Notes: generated from the sequence alone by a model not told the origin. DNA of 64,000 bases from Comamonas kerstersii (GCF_008801935.1 NZ_VZOT01000001.1:434001-498000); one strand, 5' to 3'. Counted from the first letter of the stretch, positions 1-9,957 are shown. Numbers and translations: made by a program.

Positions 1-1089
<1,089 letters not shown>

Positions 1090-1325
1090 GCGAACGGAAG
1101 CCACTGAGCAGCGCTGCAAACAGCAGCACCGGCAGCGGCCAAATCCCTAATGTAGAGTTGTCATGCAGATGGGCTCATTCAGCGACAAAACAAGAGCCTC
1201 ATGCACTGAAAGCCAAAAATTGATTCTAACTGCCGCTTGCGCTTTAGCTCCAGTCTCCTGCAGACAGCCCGTGCACGCACAGCATGATGTGCTGATAATG
1301 CACAAATCCTGACACCTGATCTGCC

Positions 1326-1652
1326 ATGCATTCGCGCCGCCATATCGCTATTTCTCTGGAACAAGCCGCACACACCTCACCCATGCTGTCGTCATTGGTA
1401 AAGCAGGCACAAGACGCCAATGCGCGCCTGAAGTGCATTGCCCCACTGCTGCCTCCGGGCCTGCGGCCGCACGTGCAACCCGGCCCGCTGGAAGGTGACG
1501 TCTGGTGCCTGATCGTGAAAAACAGCGCTGCGGCCAGCAAGTTGCGCCACCTGCTGCCGGGGCTGGAGGCGCATCTGCGCAACAAGGGCTGGAACGTGAA
1601 CCGCATTCAGATCAAGATCTTGAATGCGTCACCCTGGCAAAGCCCCATGTGA
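1326..1652 (+). CDS. DUF721 / DciA-like protein
   Basis: A 108-residue protein of the DUF721 (DciA) family. DciA proteins are the ancestral loaders of the DnaB helicase in bacteria without DnaC/DnaI; the assignment here rests on length, the pattern WCLIVKNSAAASKLRHLLP and the C-terminal VNRIQIKIL strand, which resemble the compact KH-like domain. The gene is divergent from secA, a position in which short DUF721 genes are often seen in betaproteobacteria. The ATG at 1326 has no strong Shine-Dalgarno sequence. A helicase-loading role is inferred from the family, not shown here. Confidence 0.75.
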   Translation: MHSRRHIAISLEQAAHTSPMLSSLVKQAQDANARLKCIAPLLPPGLRPHVQPGPLEGDVWCLIVKNSAAASKLRHLLPGLEAHLRNKGWNVNRIQIKILNASPWQSPM

Positions 1653-1667
1653 GCCTGGGTACAGACG

Positions 1668-1692
1668 AAAAAAAAGACCCTGATGGGTCTTT
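1668..1692 (-). terminator. Intrinsic terminator downstream of the tRNA-Thr genes
   Basis: The stem AAAGACCC / GGGTCTTT with a TGAT loop has an eight-base A run on its left side, so on the minus strand it is a hairpin followed by U residues. It lies between the convergent DciA-like gene and the tRNA pair and can serve the minus-strand tRNA transcript. Confidence 0.75.
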
Positions 1693-1707
1693 ACATAACT
1701 GAAGAAA

Positions 1708-1783
1708 TGGTGCCGGTTGTCGGATTCGAACTGACGACCTACCGCTTACAAGGCGGGTGCTCTACCAACTGAGCTAAACCGGC
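1708..1783 (-). tRNA. tRNA-Thr(TGT), copy 1
   Basis: The reverse complement folds as a standard 76-nt cloverleaf with the CCA encoded: acceptor GCCGGTT/AACCGGC, D arm GCTC...GAGC, anticodon loop CTTGTAA with anticodon TGT, and T loop TTCGAAT. It matches the enterobacterial tRNA-Thr(UGU) pattern closely. The outermost anticodon-stem pair (27-43) is a C-T mismatch. It is identical to the copy at 1842. Confidence 0.95.
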
Positions 1784-1841
1784 TATCCACAGCGCAGCGT
1801 GAATTGCTACCGGGATAAGGATGCCGCAAAGCATCCTGAAT

Positions 1842-1917
1842 TGGTGCCGGTTGTCGGATTCGAACTGACGACCTACCGCTTACAAGGCGGGTGCTCTACC
1901 AACTGAGCTAAACCGGC
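1842..1917 (-). tRNA. tRNA-Thr(TGT), copy 2
   Basis: This is a second tRNA-Thr(TGT), base-for-base identical to the one at 1708-1783 and offset by 134 bases on the same strand. It is the promoter-proximal copy, and the two probably share one transcript that ends at the hairpin at 1668. The sspB stop codon lies about 50 bases upstream. Confidence 0.95.
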
Positions 1918-1968
1918 GAAAGCTGAAATTCTAATACAAGTTTTGCGCTTGCAGAAAAATTCAGGACT

Positions 1969-2499
1969 TTATTTCACACGTTTGAGTGCGGGGCGTTTGC
2001 CACCCGCAGCAGGCGCTGGTGGCGAAGGAGGCTCGTCGCCATCCGAAGGCTTGCTGCTGGCGCTGACCAGCTGCACCACGGGTGTGCTCGCTGCAGGCTC
2101 CTGCTCTGGTGCAGCCTCATCCTCTGCTTCAGCAGCGGCAAGAGCCGCCGCGTCATCTGCCAGCTCTGCCAGCAAATCGTCAATCACGGGGAAAGACATG
2201 CCTTGCCCGGTCTCACGCGCATAAATGGCCTGCACGCGCTCAACGGGCACCATGATGTCATGGGGTCTGCCACCAAAACGGGCCTTGAATTCAATATATT
2301 CATTGCCCAGCTGCAGACTGCCCGTAGCGTCATAGCTGACGTTGAGCACGATTTCCCCGCCATTGACGTATTCACGCGGCACTTGCACCGAGCGATCCAC
2401 TTTGACAGCCAGATAAGGCGTAAAGCCGTTATCCGTACACCACTCATGAATGGCACGAATGAGGTATGGCCGTGTAGAGGAGGCAGAAGACTCGGTCAT
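1969..2499 (-). CDS. sspB: ClpXP adaptor SspB
   Basis: SspB delivers ssrA-tagged, ribosome-rescued proteins to the ClpXP protease. The N-terminal domain is recognisable from RPYLIRAIHEWCTDNGFTPY at the start and the fold segments EIVLNVSYDATGSLQLGN and FGGRPHDIMVPVERVQAIYA. A long acidic, alanine-rich linker follows, ending in the short tail PALKRVK, which in the family docks on ClpX. I start at the ATG at 2499 (MTESS...), where family members begin, rather than at an upstream GTG. It lies 52 bases behind sspA and is probably co-transcribed with it. About 176 residues, the usual size. Confidence 0.93.
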   Translation of the reverse strand: MTESSASSTRPYLIRAIHEWCTDNGFTPYLAVKVDRSVQVPREYVNGGEIVLNVSYDATGSLQLGNEYIEFKARFGGRPHDIMVPVERVQAIYARETGQGMSFPVIDDLLAELADDAAALAAAEAEDEAAPEQEPAASTPVVQLVSASSKPSDGDEPPSPPAPAAGGKRPALKRVK

Positions 2500-2551
2500 G
2501 AACAAATTCCAGCAAACAGCAAACGCAGGGGGAAACACAAAAGCACAAGAA

Positions 2552-3163
2552 TTACTTGCGCATCACCTTCTCGGAAGGTGTCAGGGCTTCAATGTAGGCA
2601 GGGCGCGAGAAGATGCGCTCGGCGTACTTGAGCAAGGGCGCAGCGTTCTTGCTCAGCTCAATGCCGTAGTAGTCCAGACGCCACAGCAGGGGAGCAATCG
2701 CCACGTCGAGCATGGAGAAGCCTTCGCCCAGCATGTACTTGTTCTTCAGGAACACAGGAGCCAGCTGGGTCAGACGGTCACGGATGTGCTGACGTGCCTT
2801 TTCCACTTCCTTTTCGTTGCCCTTGACATTGCGCTGCTCCAGCGTGTTCACGTGCACGAACAGTTCTTTTTCAAAGTTCAGCAGGAACAGACGCACACGC
2901 GCACGATCCACAGGGTCACCAGGCATCAGCTGGGGATGGGGGAAGCGCTCATCAATGTACTCATTGATGATGTTCGATTCATACAGAATCAGGTCACGTT
3001 CAACCAGGATGGGAACTTGACCGTAGGGGTTCATCGCCGCGATCTCTTCGGGCTTGTTGTACAAGTCCACATCGCGAATCTCGAAGTCCATTCCCTTCTC
3101 GAACAGCACAAAGCGGCAACGGTGGGAATAAGGGCAAGTCGTTCCCGAATAAAGCACCATCAT
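2552..3163 (-). CDS. sspA: Stringent starvation protein A
   Basis: SspA is a glutathione-S-transferase-fold protein that binds RNA polymerase and changes promoter choice in starvation. The 203-residue product opens MMVLYSGTTCPYSHRCRFVL, a thioredoxin-like N-terminal domain, and has NPYGQVPILVERDLILYESN, the segment that binds glutathione in true GSTs. An all-helical C-terminal domain follows. The pairing with sspB directly downstream supports SspA over a generic GST. A terminator at 3184-3216 separates it from petC, so it probably has its own promoter in the short gap. Confidence 0.93.
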   Translation of the reverse strand: MMVLYSGTTCPYSHRCRFVLFEKGMDFEIRDVDLYNKPEEIAAMNPYGQVPILVERDLILYESNIINEYIDERFPHPQLMPGDPVDRARVRLFLLNFEKELFVHVNTLEQRNVKGNEKEVEKARQHIRDRLTQLAPVFLKNKYMLGEGFSMLDVAIAPLLWRLDYYGIELSKNAAPLLKYAERIFSRPAYIEALTPSEKVMRK

Positions 3164-3183
3164 GGCGGAAGCTCCTAAAAATC

Positions 3184-3216
3184 AAAAAGAGTGGGACGCC
3201 TGAAAGCGCCCACTCT
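3184..3216 (-). terminator. Intrinsic terminator of petABC
   Basis: The inverted repeat AGAGTGGG / CCCACTCT at 3188-3216 is extended by inner pairing (CGC/GCG). On the minus strand it is followed by TTTTTGATTTTT. It lies 54 bases past the petC stop codon and ahead of sspA. Confidence 0.8.
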
Positions 3217-3269
3217 GCTACGACCGAACTGCCTCACACCCAGGGTACGAGGCAGCACAGACTGTCTAA

Positions 3270-4028
3270 TTATTTAACGTCTTTCCAGAACGCGGCGTTC
3301 AGTCTCCAGGTGATCAAGATAAAGATACCCAAGAAGATCAGGACACCGATACCCACGCGGATGCGGGTATTTTGGGCTGGTTCACCCATCCATTGTAGGA
3401 AGTTCACCAAGTCCCCTACAGCCTGATCGTACTCTTGTGGGGTCATTGTTCCCGGAGTAACGGTTTCCCAGCCCTTGAATACCTGGGTGTTTTGACCATC
3501 TACCACCACATCTTCAAAGATGGCGCTGCGTGCACCCTGCAGCTCCCACAGCACATGGGGCATGCCCACCGAAGGGAAGACCAGGTTGTTCCAGCCCGTG
3601 GGCTTGGTGGAGTCCAGATAGAAGGTACGCAGGAAGGTGTAGATGTAATCTGCACCCGAGCCATCGTGGCTGGCACGAGAGCGCGCAATCACCGTCAGAT
3701 CAGGTGGGTTGGCACCAAACCAGGCTGCTGCCTGCTTGGGATCAATCGCAGCCACCATGGTGTCACCCACTTTTTCTGTGGTGAACAGCAGGTTGTCCTT
3801 GATTTCCTGATCACTCAGTCCAATGTCCTTCAAGCGGTTGTAGCGCATGAAAGCTGCCGAGTGACACCCCAGGCAGTAGTTCACGAACAGCTTGGCACCG
3901 TTTTGCAGCGATGCCTGGTTCGTCACATCCACTGGAGCCTTGTCCAGTGGCACCAGGCCACCGCCTGCGGCATGTGCACCACCCACAATGCCAAGCGCGG
4001 CAATCAGCGTGAGAAACAGCTTTTTCAT
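3270..4028 (-). CDS. petC: Cytochrome c1 subunit of the bc1 complex
   Basis: Cytochrome c1 carries electrons from the Rieske protein to soluble cytochrome c. The 252-residue precursor has a Sec-type leader (residues 1-20, ending GGAHA), the covalent haem motif CLGCH at 52-56, and one C-terminal membrane helix (VGIGVLIFLGIFILITW) that anchors the domain on the periplasmic side. It is the last gene of petA-petB-petC, 17 bases after petB, with a good Shine-Dalgarno sequence (GGAG) before the ATG. A terminator follows at 3184-3216. Confidence 0.96.
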   Translation of the reverse strand: MKKLFLTLIAALGIVGGAHAAGGGLVPLDKAPVDVTNQASLQNGAKLFVNYCLGCHSAAFMRYNRLKDIGLSDQEIKDNLLFTTEKVGDTMVAAIDPKQAAAWFGANPPDLTVIARSRASHDGSGADYIYTFLRTFYLDSTKPTGWNNLVFPSVGMPHVLWELQGARSAIFEDVVVDGQNTQVFKGWETVTPGTMTPQEYDQAVGDLVNFLQWMGEPAQNTRIRVGIGVLIFLGIFILITWRLNAAFWKDVK

Positions 4029-4045
4029 TGTTCTTATCTCCTAGC

Positions 4046-5464
4046 TCAGTGGTGTGGCTTGAAAGTCACGCGATCAGGAACAGGCTTGGGTGTACCCAGC
4101 TGGCTCCACCAGGGCATCAGCAGGAAGAAGCCGAAGTAGAACAAGGTGCCCACCTGCGAAACGCGCTCACCCATGGGGGATGGCGGCTGCACACCCAGAT
4201 ACGCCAGGATCACGAAGTTGATCACGAACACGGCATACACATACTTGTGCCATGAGGGACGGTAGCGAATGGACTTCACAGGGCTGCAGTCCAGCCATGG
4301 CAGCGCAAACAGAATCACCACGGCGCCGCCCATCACAACCACACCCCAGAACTTGGCATCGATGCTCAGCATCAGCACCACAGCGACGGCCGCAGCCACA
4401 ACCGCCACCAGCTTGAACAGGCCTGCCATCTTGGACTTGAAGAGAGCCAGCAGCGCAGCCAGCACCACGCAGCCCACCAGCACATACATCATCTCGGCAG
4501 TAATCGCACGCAGCATGGAGTAAAACGGCGTGAAATACCACACGGGAGCGATGTGCGCAGGCGTCTTCAGCGGGTCAGCGGGGATGAAGTTGTTGTACTC
4601 CAGGAAGTACCCACCGAACTCTGGCGCGAAGAACACCACCGCCGAGAACAGGAACAGGAACACAGCCACGCCAAAGATGTCGTGCACGGTGTAGTAGGGA
4701 TGGAAAGGCACGCCGTCCAGCGGATTGCCATTGGCATCCTTGGGTGCATTGGGAGCCTTGATCTCGATACCGTCAGGGTTGTTCGAGCCCACATCGTGCA
4801 GCGCCAGTAAGTGCGCCACCACCAGACCCAGCAACACCAGCGGCACGGCAATCACGTGGAAGCTGAAAAAGCGGTTCAGCGTTGCATCACCGACCACATA
4901 GTCACCACGAATCAAGATCGCCAGGTCAGGGCCGATCACGGGTACTGCAGCAAACAGGTTCACGATCACCTGCGCGCCCCAGTAAGACATCTGGCCCCAT
5001 GGCAGCAGGTAGCCCATGAAGGCTTCAGCCATCAGCGCCAGGAAGATGGCGCAGCCGAAGATCCAGACCAGCTCGCGTGGCTTGCGGTAGGAGCCATAGA
5101 GCAGACCACGGAACATGTGCAGATAGACCACCACAAAGAAGGCCGATGCACCGGTGGAGTGCATATAGCGAATCAGCCAGCCCCATGGCACATCACGCAT
5201 GATGTATTCCACAGACGCAAAGGCTTTTTCAGCGTCAGGCTTGTAGTGCATGACCAGGAAGATCCCGGTCACGATCTGGATCACCAGCACCAGCAGTGCC
5301 AGCGAACCAAAGATGTACCAGAAGTTGAAGTTCTTTGGAGCGTAGTACTCCGACATATGCATCTTGTAGCCTGCAAATGCCGAAGGAAAACGATTTTCAA
5401 ACCAGTTCTTGACCTTCGCACCGGTCGCGGCGTTCGGGTCGATCTCTTTGAATTCGTGGGCCAT
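4046..5464 (-). CDS. petB: Cytochrome b subunit of the bc1 complex
   Basis: This integral-membrane subunit holds the two b haems and both quinone sites. The 472-residue protein has the expected membrane helices, the haem-ligand region YMHSTGASAFFVVVYLHMFRG in helix B, a second histidine pair in FFSFHVIAVPLVLLGLVVAHL, and the Qo-site motif variant PVWYFTPFYSML, where many homologs have PEW. At more than 400 residues it is the long, unsplit proteobacterial form. It sits between petA (15-base gap) and petC (17-base gap) in one operon. Confidence 0.96.
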   Translation of the reverse strand: MAHEFKEIDPNAATGAKVKNWFENRFPSAFAGYKMHMSEYYAPKNFNFWYIFGSLALLVLVIQIVTGIFLVMHYKPDAEKAFASVEYIMRDVPWGWLIRYMHSTGASAFFVVVYLHMFRGLLYGSYRKPRELVWIFGCAIFLALMAEAFMGYLLPWGQMSYWGAQVIVNLFAAVPVIGPDLAILIRGDYVVGDATLNRFFSFHVIAVPLVLLGLVVAHLLALHDVGSNNPDGIEIKAPNAPKDANGNPLDGVPFHPYYTVHDIFGVAVFLFLFSAVVFFAPEFGGYFLEYNNFIPADPLKTPAHIAPVWYFTPFYSMLRAITAEMMYVLVGCVVLAALLALFKSKMAGLFKLVAVVAAAVAVVLMLSIDAKFWGVVVMGGAVVILFALPWLDCSPVKSIRYRPSWHKYVYAVFVINFVILAYLGVQPPSPMGERVSQVGTLFYFGFFLLMPWWSQLGTPKPVPDRVTFKPHH

Positions 5465-5479
5465 GTCGTTCTAACTCCA

Positions 5480-6076
5480 TCAAGCCTTGTCGTCGCCAAT
5501 CAGAAGTGTGTTCTCTGACAGGAACTTATAAGGAGGCACTTCCAGGTTGTCGGGTGCTGGCTTGTTCTTGAAGACACGGCCAGCCATGTCAAAAGTAGAG
5601 CCGTGGCATGGGCACAGGAAGCCGCCCTTCCAGTCTGCAGGCAGCGAAGGCTGGGCGCCGGTAGCGAACTTATCCACAGGCGAGCATCCCAGGTGCGTGC
5701 AAATCCCCACTGCAACAAACACCTCGGGCTTGATGGAACGCCATGTATTGCGTGCGTAAGGAGGCGTGAGCTGATCCTGGTTACGCAGCGATTCGGGGTC
5801 TGCCAGCTGGCTGTCCAGCTCGGGCAGCTCCGCGAGCTGTTCCGGTGTGCGCTTCAAGATCCACACAGGCTTGCCACGCCATTCCACGGTCAGCTTTTCG
5901 CCTGGAGCCAGCGCGGAGATATCCACTTCCACTGCAGCCCCTGCGGCCTTGGCCTTTTCAGAAGGCTGGAAAGTACTCACAAAAGGCACTGCAACCGCTG
6001 CGCCGCCTACTGCGCCAGCGCAGGCAGACGTGATGATCCACGTCCGCTTGCTGGAGTCGACAGGTGTATCGCTCAT
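5480..6076 (-). CDS. petA: Rieske iron-sulfur subunit of the bc1 complex
   Basis: The Rieske protein takes the first electron from ubiquinol at the Qo site. From the ATG at 6076 the product has 198 residues. It begins MSDTPVDSSKRTWIITSACA, with an uncleaved membrane anchor at about residues 13-35, and carries the two cluster-binding boxes CTHLGC (126-131) and CPCHGS (155-160). GAGG stands just upstream of this ATG; a longer reading from 6151 lacks a ribosome site and does not look like the family. It is the first gene of petABC and divergent from mscL. Confidence 0.96.
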   Translation of the reverse strand: MSDTPVDSSKRTWIITSACAGAVGGAAVAVPFVSTFQPSEKAKAAGAAVEVDISALAPGEKLTVEWRGKPVWILKRTPEQLAELPELDSQLADPESLRNQDQLTPPYARNTWRSIKPEVFVAVGICTHLGCSPVDKFATGAQPSLPADWKGGFLCPCHGSTFDMAGRVFKNKPAPDNLEVPPYKFLSENTLLIGDDKA

Positions 6077-6221
6077 GGGGATCCTCGATAAAACATCGCT
6101 AGGTATAAGGTCAATCGAGAAATTGTAGCTTGTCGAAAAATTGGAATCCAAGCACCTATCCTCCCCCCTTCTTGCGTTAAATCATGCAATATGACTTATC
6201 TCAATCAAACAGGAGATTCGC

Positions 6222-6650
6222 ATGTCTATGCTGCAGGAGTTTCGTGAGTTTGCCGTCAAGGGCAACGTGATCGATCTGGCCGTCGGCGTGATCATCGGCG
6301 GGGCCTTCGGGAAGATCGTCGATTCCGTGGTGAAGGACCTGATCATGCCGCTGGTAGGGCTGGTGTTCGGCAAGCTGGACTTCTCCAACCTGTTCATCGT
6401 GCTGGGCAGTGTTCCCGAAGGAACGCCGCGCACGCTGTCTGCCCTGCAGGAAGCGGGGGTGCCTGTGCTGGCCTATGGCAACTTCATCACCGTAGCTGTG
6501 AATTTTGTGATTCTGGCTTTCATCATTTTTGTGATGATCAAGCAGATCAACCGCCTCAAGCGCGAGACACCGCCCCCTGCTCCCGCACCTGAAGTGACGC
6601 CTGAAGAAGTCCTGCTGCTGCGCGAAATCCGCGATCAGCTGCGCCGCTGA
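6222..6650 (+). CDS. mscL: Large-conductance mechanosensitive channel MscL
   Basis: MscL is the pentameric inner-membrane valve that opens under osmotic down-shock. The 142-residue protein starts [20 protein letters not shown] and runs into the first membrane helix ([17 protein letters not shown]). A second helix is [17 protein letters not shown], followed by a charged cytoplasmic helix ending [15 protein letters not shown]. Length and motifs are those of the family. AGGAG lies just before the ATG. It is a single gene, divergent from petA and convergent with pdxA. Confidence 0.97.
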   Translation: MSMLQEFREFAVKGNVIDLAVGVIIGGAFGKIVDSVVKDLIMPLVGLVFGKLDFSNLFIVLGSVPEGTPRTLSALQEAGVPVLAYGNFITVAVNFVILAFIIFVMIKQINRLKRETPPPAPAPEVTPEEVLLLREIRDQLRR

Positions 6651-6675
6651 AGGCGCATGCTTCGCGCTAGGAAAC

Positions 6676-7731
6676 TTAAGCCTGCACCCTCGCTCTGGCT
6701 GAGAGCTTTTGTGCCATGCGCACAGCCTCCAGCAGACTGGAAGCATCGGCCACGCCCTGCCCCGCGATGTCAAAGGCCGTGCCGTGGTCCGGGCTGGTGC
6801 GCACCAGAGGCAGGCCAAGTGTCACATTTACGCCACTTTCCACGCCCAGATATTTGATGGGTATCAAGCCCTGGTCGTGGTACATGGCCAACACCACATC
6901 AAACTCGCCGGGGTGACCGGGCACATTGCGGGCCCGCATGAATACGGTGTCGGGCGCAAACGGCCCCTGTGCATCAATGCCCTGCGCGCGGGCAGCAGCG
7001 ATGGCAGGCGCAATGATGTCTATCTCTTCCGAGCCAAACAGGCCGCCCTCACCCGCATGGGGGTTGAGCCCCGCCACACCAATGCGTGGCGCACGGCCCA
7101 GCATGCGCTGCAGTGCGGCATGGGTGATCTGCAGGGTCTGCAGGATGTTGTCCAAGGTCACGGCTTCCAGCGCCTTGCGCAGCGAGACATGGATGCTCAC
7201 CAGCACGGTGCACAGCTCATCATTGGCCAGCATCATGCGCACCGGCATCTCGCTCATGGCGACGCCTGCATGCTGCGCAGCTTCTGCCTGCAGCAGTTCG
7301 GTATGGCCAGGGTAGGTCACACCACCGGCATGCAGTGCTTCCTTGTGCAGCGGCGCGGTCACCAGAGCGGCAATCTCACCACGCAGGGCGGCACGCGCCG
7401 CCCATTGCACGCAGGCTGCGGCGGCGGCACCTGCGCTGTCCGTGATCTGCCCCCAGGGTGCAGGAGGCGGCATGTCCGGCAGCTCCAGCACGGGGATGCA
7501 GCGCGGCGGCACCTGCCATGCCTCATCCGGGCTGGCAATCACAGCCACAGGCAGCGAGGTTTCGCCAGCCACGGCAATGGCCTGCGCACCACGGCGCATG
7601 GTGGCCACATCCCCCACGACAAAACAGCCATGCAGCAGCGCAGGCTGTTCACGAAACACCTTGGCAATGATTTCCGGGCCAATGCCCGCAGAATCTCCTT
7701 GCGTGATGGCAATGGCTTTGTTTTTATGCAT
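6676..7731 (-). CDS. pdxA: 4-hydroxythreonine-4-phosphate dehydrogenase PdxA
   Basis: PdxA oxidises 4-phosphohydroxy-L-threonine in the DXP-dependent pyridoxal-phosphate pathway. The 351-residue product opens with AIAITQGDSAGIGPEIIAK and has the metal-ligand histidines in YPGHTELL, VSIHVSLRKAL and MYHDQGLIPIKYLG, plus GLNPHAGEGGLFG. The conserved tail TSPDHGTAFDIAGQG is intact. It appears complete and ends 25 bases before the convergent mscL stop. A CAAGCGCT repeat half-unit lies just upstream of the start, between it and the Nif3-like gene. A PdxA2-type homolog cannot be excluded, but length and motifs fit classic PdxA. Confidence 0.94.
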   Translation of the reverse strand: MHKNKAIAITQGDSAGIGPEIIAKVFREQPALLHGCFVVGDVATMRRGAQAIAVAGETSLPVAVIASPDEAWQVPPRCIPVLELPDMPPPAPWGQITDSAGAAAAACVQWAARAALRGEIAALVTAPLHKEALHAGGVTYPGHTELLQAEAAQHAGVAMSEMPVRMMLANDELCTVLVSIHVSLRKALEAVTLDNILQTLQITHAALQRMLGRAPRIGVAGLNPHAGEGGLFGSEEIDIIAPAIAAARAQGIDAQGPFAPDTVFMRARNVPGHPGEFDVVLAMYHDQGLIPIKYLGVESGVNVTLGLPLVRTSPDHGTAFDIAGQGVADASSLLEAVRMAQKLSARARVQA

Positions 7732-7740
7732 GAAATTGAC

Positions 7741-7776
7741 CTATAACGCTGATGCAGCAAGCGCTGAAAGCTATGA
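7741..7776. repeat. CAAGCGCT repeat, single half-unit
   Basis: CAAGCGCTGAAAGCTAT at 7758-7774 matches the half-unit consensus CAAGCGCTRNNAGCTMT seen elsewhere in the window. The left partner is degenerate (AACGCTG). It fills the short gap between the Nif3-like gene and pdxA. Confidence 0.7.
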
Positions 7777-7779
7777 AAT

Positions 7780-8529
7780 TTATGCTGGATTATCGATCTC
7801 GATAAACCGGTGGCTCAGCCCCAGTTGCTGCGCCACATGGGCAGCCACGGCAGGCGCGCCATAGCGCTCGGTGGCATGGTGGCCCGCGGCAATAAAGGTG
7901 GTGCCGGTCTCACGTGCCAGATGGGCCTGGGGCTCGGAGATTTCACCCGTGATATAGGCATCAGCCCCTGCGGCCAGCGCGCTTTCAAAGAAGCCCTGCG
8001 CGCCACCCGTGCACCAGGCCAGACGGCGTATGGGCTTGTCCTGCGCACCGCTGACGCAGGTCACGGCACGGCCCAGCACCTGCTGCACATGGTCTGCCAG
8101 GGCAGCAGGACTGGCAAAACTGGCATCACCCACCATGCCCAGCGCCTGCTCGCCAAAGGTGCTGCCCCACTGTACGCCGAGCTTGGCGCCCAGCTGCGCG
8201 TTGTTGCCCAGCTCGGGGTGGGCATCGAGCGGCAGGTGGTAGGCGAACAGATTGATGTCATGCGCCAGCAGCAGACGGATGCGTTCCTTCATCCAGCCCG
8301 TGATGCGGCCATCCATGCCTTTCCAGAACAGGCCGTGGTGCACAAAGATGGCATCGGCCTTGTCGGCAATGGCGGCTTCAATCAGGGCACGGCTGGCCGT
8401 CACGCCGCTGACGATATGGCGAATCTCGGCCTTGCCTTCGACCTGCAGGCCGTTGGGGCCGTAGTCCTTGAAGCGCTCGGGCTGGAGCAAGGCATCGAAA
8501 TGGGAGAGAAGGTCTTGTCGCTGGATCAT
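7780..8529 (-). CDS. Nif3-like dinuclear metal-centre protein
   Basis: A 249-residue member of the Nif3/YbgI (NIF3, DUF34) family of toroidal hexamers with a two-metal site of unsettled function; related enzymes include GTP cyclohydrolase I type 2. Metal-ligand motifs are visible: FVHHGLFWKG near the N-terminus, AYHLPLDAHPELGNN, and the C-terminal GHHATERYGAPAVAAHV. Family members of this short class lack the PII-like insert. It sits behind its own upstream terminator and ahead of pdxA, with which it may be co-transcribed. Confidence 0.88.
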   Translation of the reverse strand: MIQRQDLLSHFDALLQPERFKDYGPNGLQVEGKAEIRHIVSGVTASRALIEAAIADKADAIFVHHGLFWKGMDGRITGWMKERIRLLLAHDINLFAYHLPLDAHPELGNNAQLGAKLGVQWGSTFGEQALGMVGDASFASPAALADHVQQVLGRAVTCVSGAQDKPIRRLAWCTGGAQGFFESALAAGADAYITGEISEPQAHLARETGTTFIAAGHHATERYGAPAVAAHVAQQLGLSHRFIEIDNPA

Positions 8530-8577
8530 GGCGTCGATTGTGCCAAGCGTTCAGGAAGCACGAGTGCAGCAGGCCAT

Positions 8578-8601
8578 AAAAAAGGGCAGCCGAAGCTGCC
8601 C
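8578..8601 (-). terminator. Intrinsic terminator of the MFS transporter gene
   Basis: GGGCAGC-CGAA-GCTGCCC is a perfect seven-pair stem with a stable tetraloop, preceded on the plus strand by AAAAAA and therefore followed by U residues on the minus strand. It lies 28 bases after the transporter stop. Confidence 0.85.
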
Positions 8602-8628
8602 TGATCTGCATCGCAAGCGAAGGCGCTA

Positions 8629-9957
8629 TCAGGCCTTGACCTTGGGCTGCCAGCCCTTGGAAGCGATAGGCCAGAACAGGCCGATGGCAGCACCCAGGAT
8701 ACCCATGGCTGCCACGTAGTGGGCAGGGGCCATGATGTCCACCTGCTGCCAGCTGGCCACCAGCAAGGGGGTCAGGCCACCGAAGACGGCGTAGGCCATG
8801 TTGTAGGCGAAAGACAGGCCGGTAAAGCGCACCGCCACAGGGAAGGCACGCACACCCACTACAGGCAGCAGCGAGATGGAACCCACAAAGAAGCCCACCA
8901 GCGCATAGCGCAGCACCAGGGTCGATTCACCAGGCAGGTTCAGATAGAAGATATAGGCGGTCACCGTCATGCCACCCCAGCCGAACAGCATGGTCAGCTT
9001 GGTGCCGATCTTGTCAGACAGCCAGCCCCAGAAGATGCAGCCAATGGTCAGAGTCACGGTCGCCACTGCGTTGGCCATCATGGCTTCGGCGGGAGCGATA
9101 TGGAACACCTTCTGCAGGTAGGCAGGCGCCATCAGCACCACCACCACCACGCCTGTCGAGAGCACCCAGGTCATCAGCGCCACCAGCCAGCTGGCTTCCT
9201 TGTGGTCACGCAAGATGGTTTTCAAGGGCAGTTCTGCATCCGCAGCCTTGCGCTTTTGCATATCCTGGAACAGAGGCGTTTCATGCAGGAAGCGGCGCAG
9301 ATACACCGACACCAGGCCAAACACACCACCCAGAATAAAAGGAATGCGCCATGCCCAGTCATGGATTTCTGCCTGGCTGTAGGTGCTGTTGAGCCACACA
9401 CCAAAGATGGAGCCCAGGAAAATGCCGCCAGTAATGCCGGAAGTCAGCGTACCAATGGCCAGGCCATAGTGCTTGGCAGGCGAGTGCTCGGCAACGAACA
9501 CCCAGGCACCAGGCATTTCACCGCCAATCGCAGCGCCTTGCAGCACGCGCATCAGCAGCAGCAGCAAGGGCGCGGCCAGGCCAATGGTTTCATAGGTAGG
9601 CAGCAGGCCAATGACCAGTGTGGGCACCGCCATCAGAAAGATGGACAGCGAGAACATCTTCTTGCGGCCAATCTTGTCGCCATAGTGCGCAATGATGATG
9701 CCGCCCAGGGGGCGTGCCAGATAGCCAGCCGCGAAAATGCCCAGCGTCTGCAGCTGGCGCATCCATTCCGGCATGTCAGCCGGGAAAAACAGCGCGCCAA
9801 TGACGTTGGCAAAGAAAACGAAAACGACGAAGTCGTAGAACTCCAGCGTGCCGCCCAGTGCGGACAGGCTCAAGGTCTTGTAATCGTCACGGTTCAAGGG
9901 ACGATGGTGGGCGCCGCCAGCCACTTGATGGGCTTGGGCGTTGGGATGCTTACTCAT
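8629..9957 (-). CDS. MFS transporter of the metabolite:H+ symporter type (ProP/ShiA-like)
   Basis: A 12-helix major facilitator protein of 442 residues from the ATG at 9957, which has GGAAAG upstream; the TTG at 9978 has no ribosome site. Family features are the opening LGGTLEFYDFVVFVFFAN, the inter-helix motif ARPLGGIIIAHYGDKIGRKK (motif A) and LLLLMRVLQGAAIGGEMPGA. These are typical of the MHS subfamily that takes up dicarboxylates, shikimate, proline or betaine with protons. The substrate cannot be read from the sequence, and neighbouring genes give no clue. It is a single-gene unit ending at the hairpin at 8578-8601. Confidence 0.85.
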   Translation of the reverse strand: MSKHPNAQAHQVAGGAHHRPLNRDDYKTLSLSALGGTLEFYDFVVFVFFANVIGALFFPADMPEWMRQLQTLGIFAAGYLARPLGGIIIAHYGDKIGRKKMFSLSIFLMAVPTLVIGLLPTYETIGLAAPLLLLLMRVLQGAAIGGEMPGAWVFVAEHSPAKHYGLAIGTLTSGITGGIFLGSIFGVWLNSTYSQAEIHDWAWRIPFILGGVFGLVSVYLRRFLHETPLFQDMQKRKAADAELPLKTILRDHKEASWLVALMTWVLSTGVVVVVLMAPAYLQKVFHIAPAEAMMANAVATVTLTIGCIFWGWLSDKIGTKLTMLFGWGGMTVTAYIFYLNLPGESTLVLRYALVGFFVGSISLLPVVGVRAFPVAVRFTGLSFAYNMAYAVFGGLTPLLVASWQQVDIMAPAHYVAAMGILGAAIGLFWPIASKGWQPKVKA

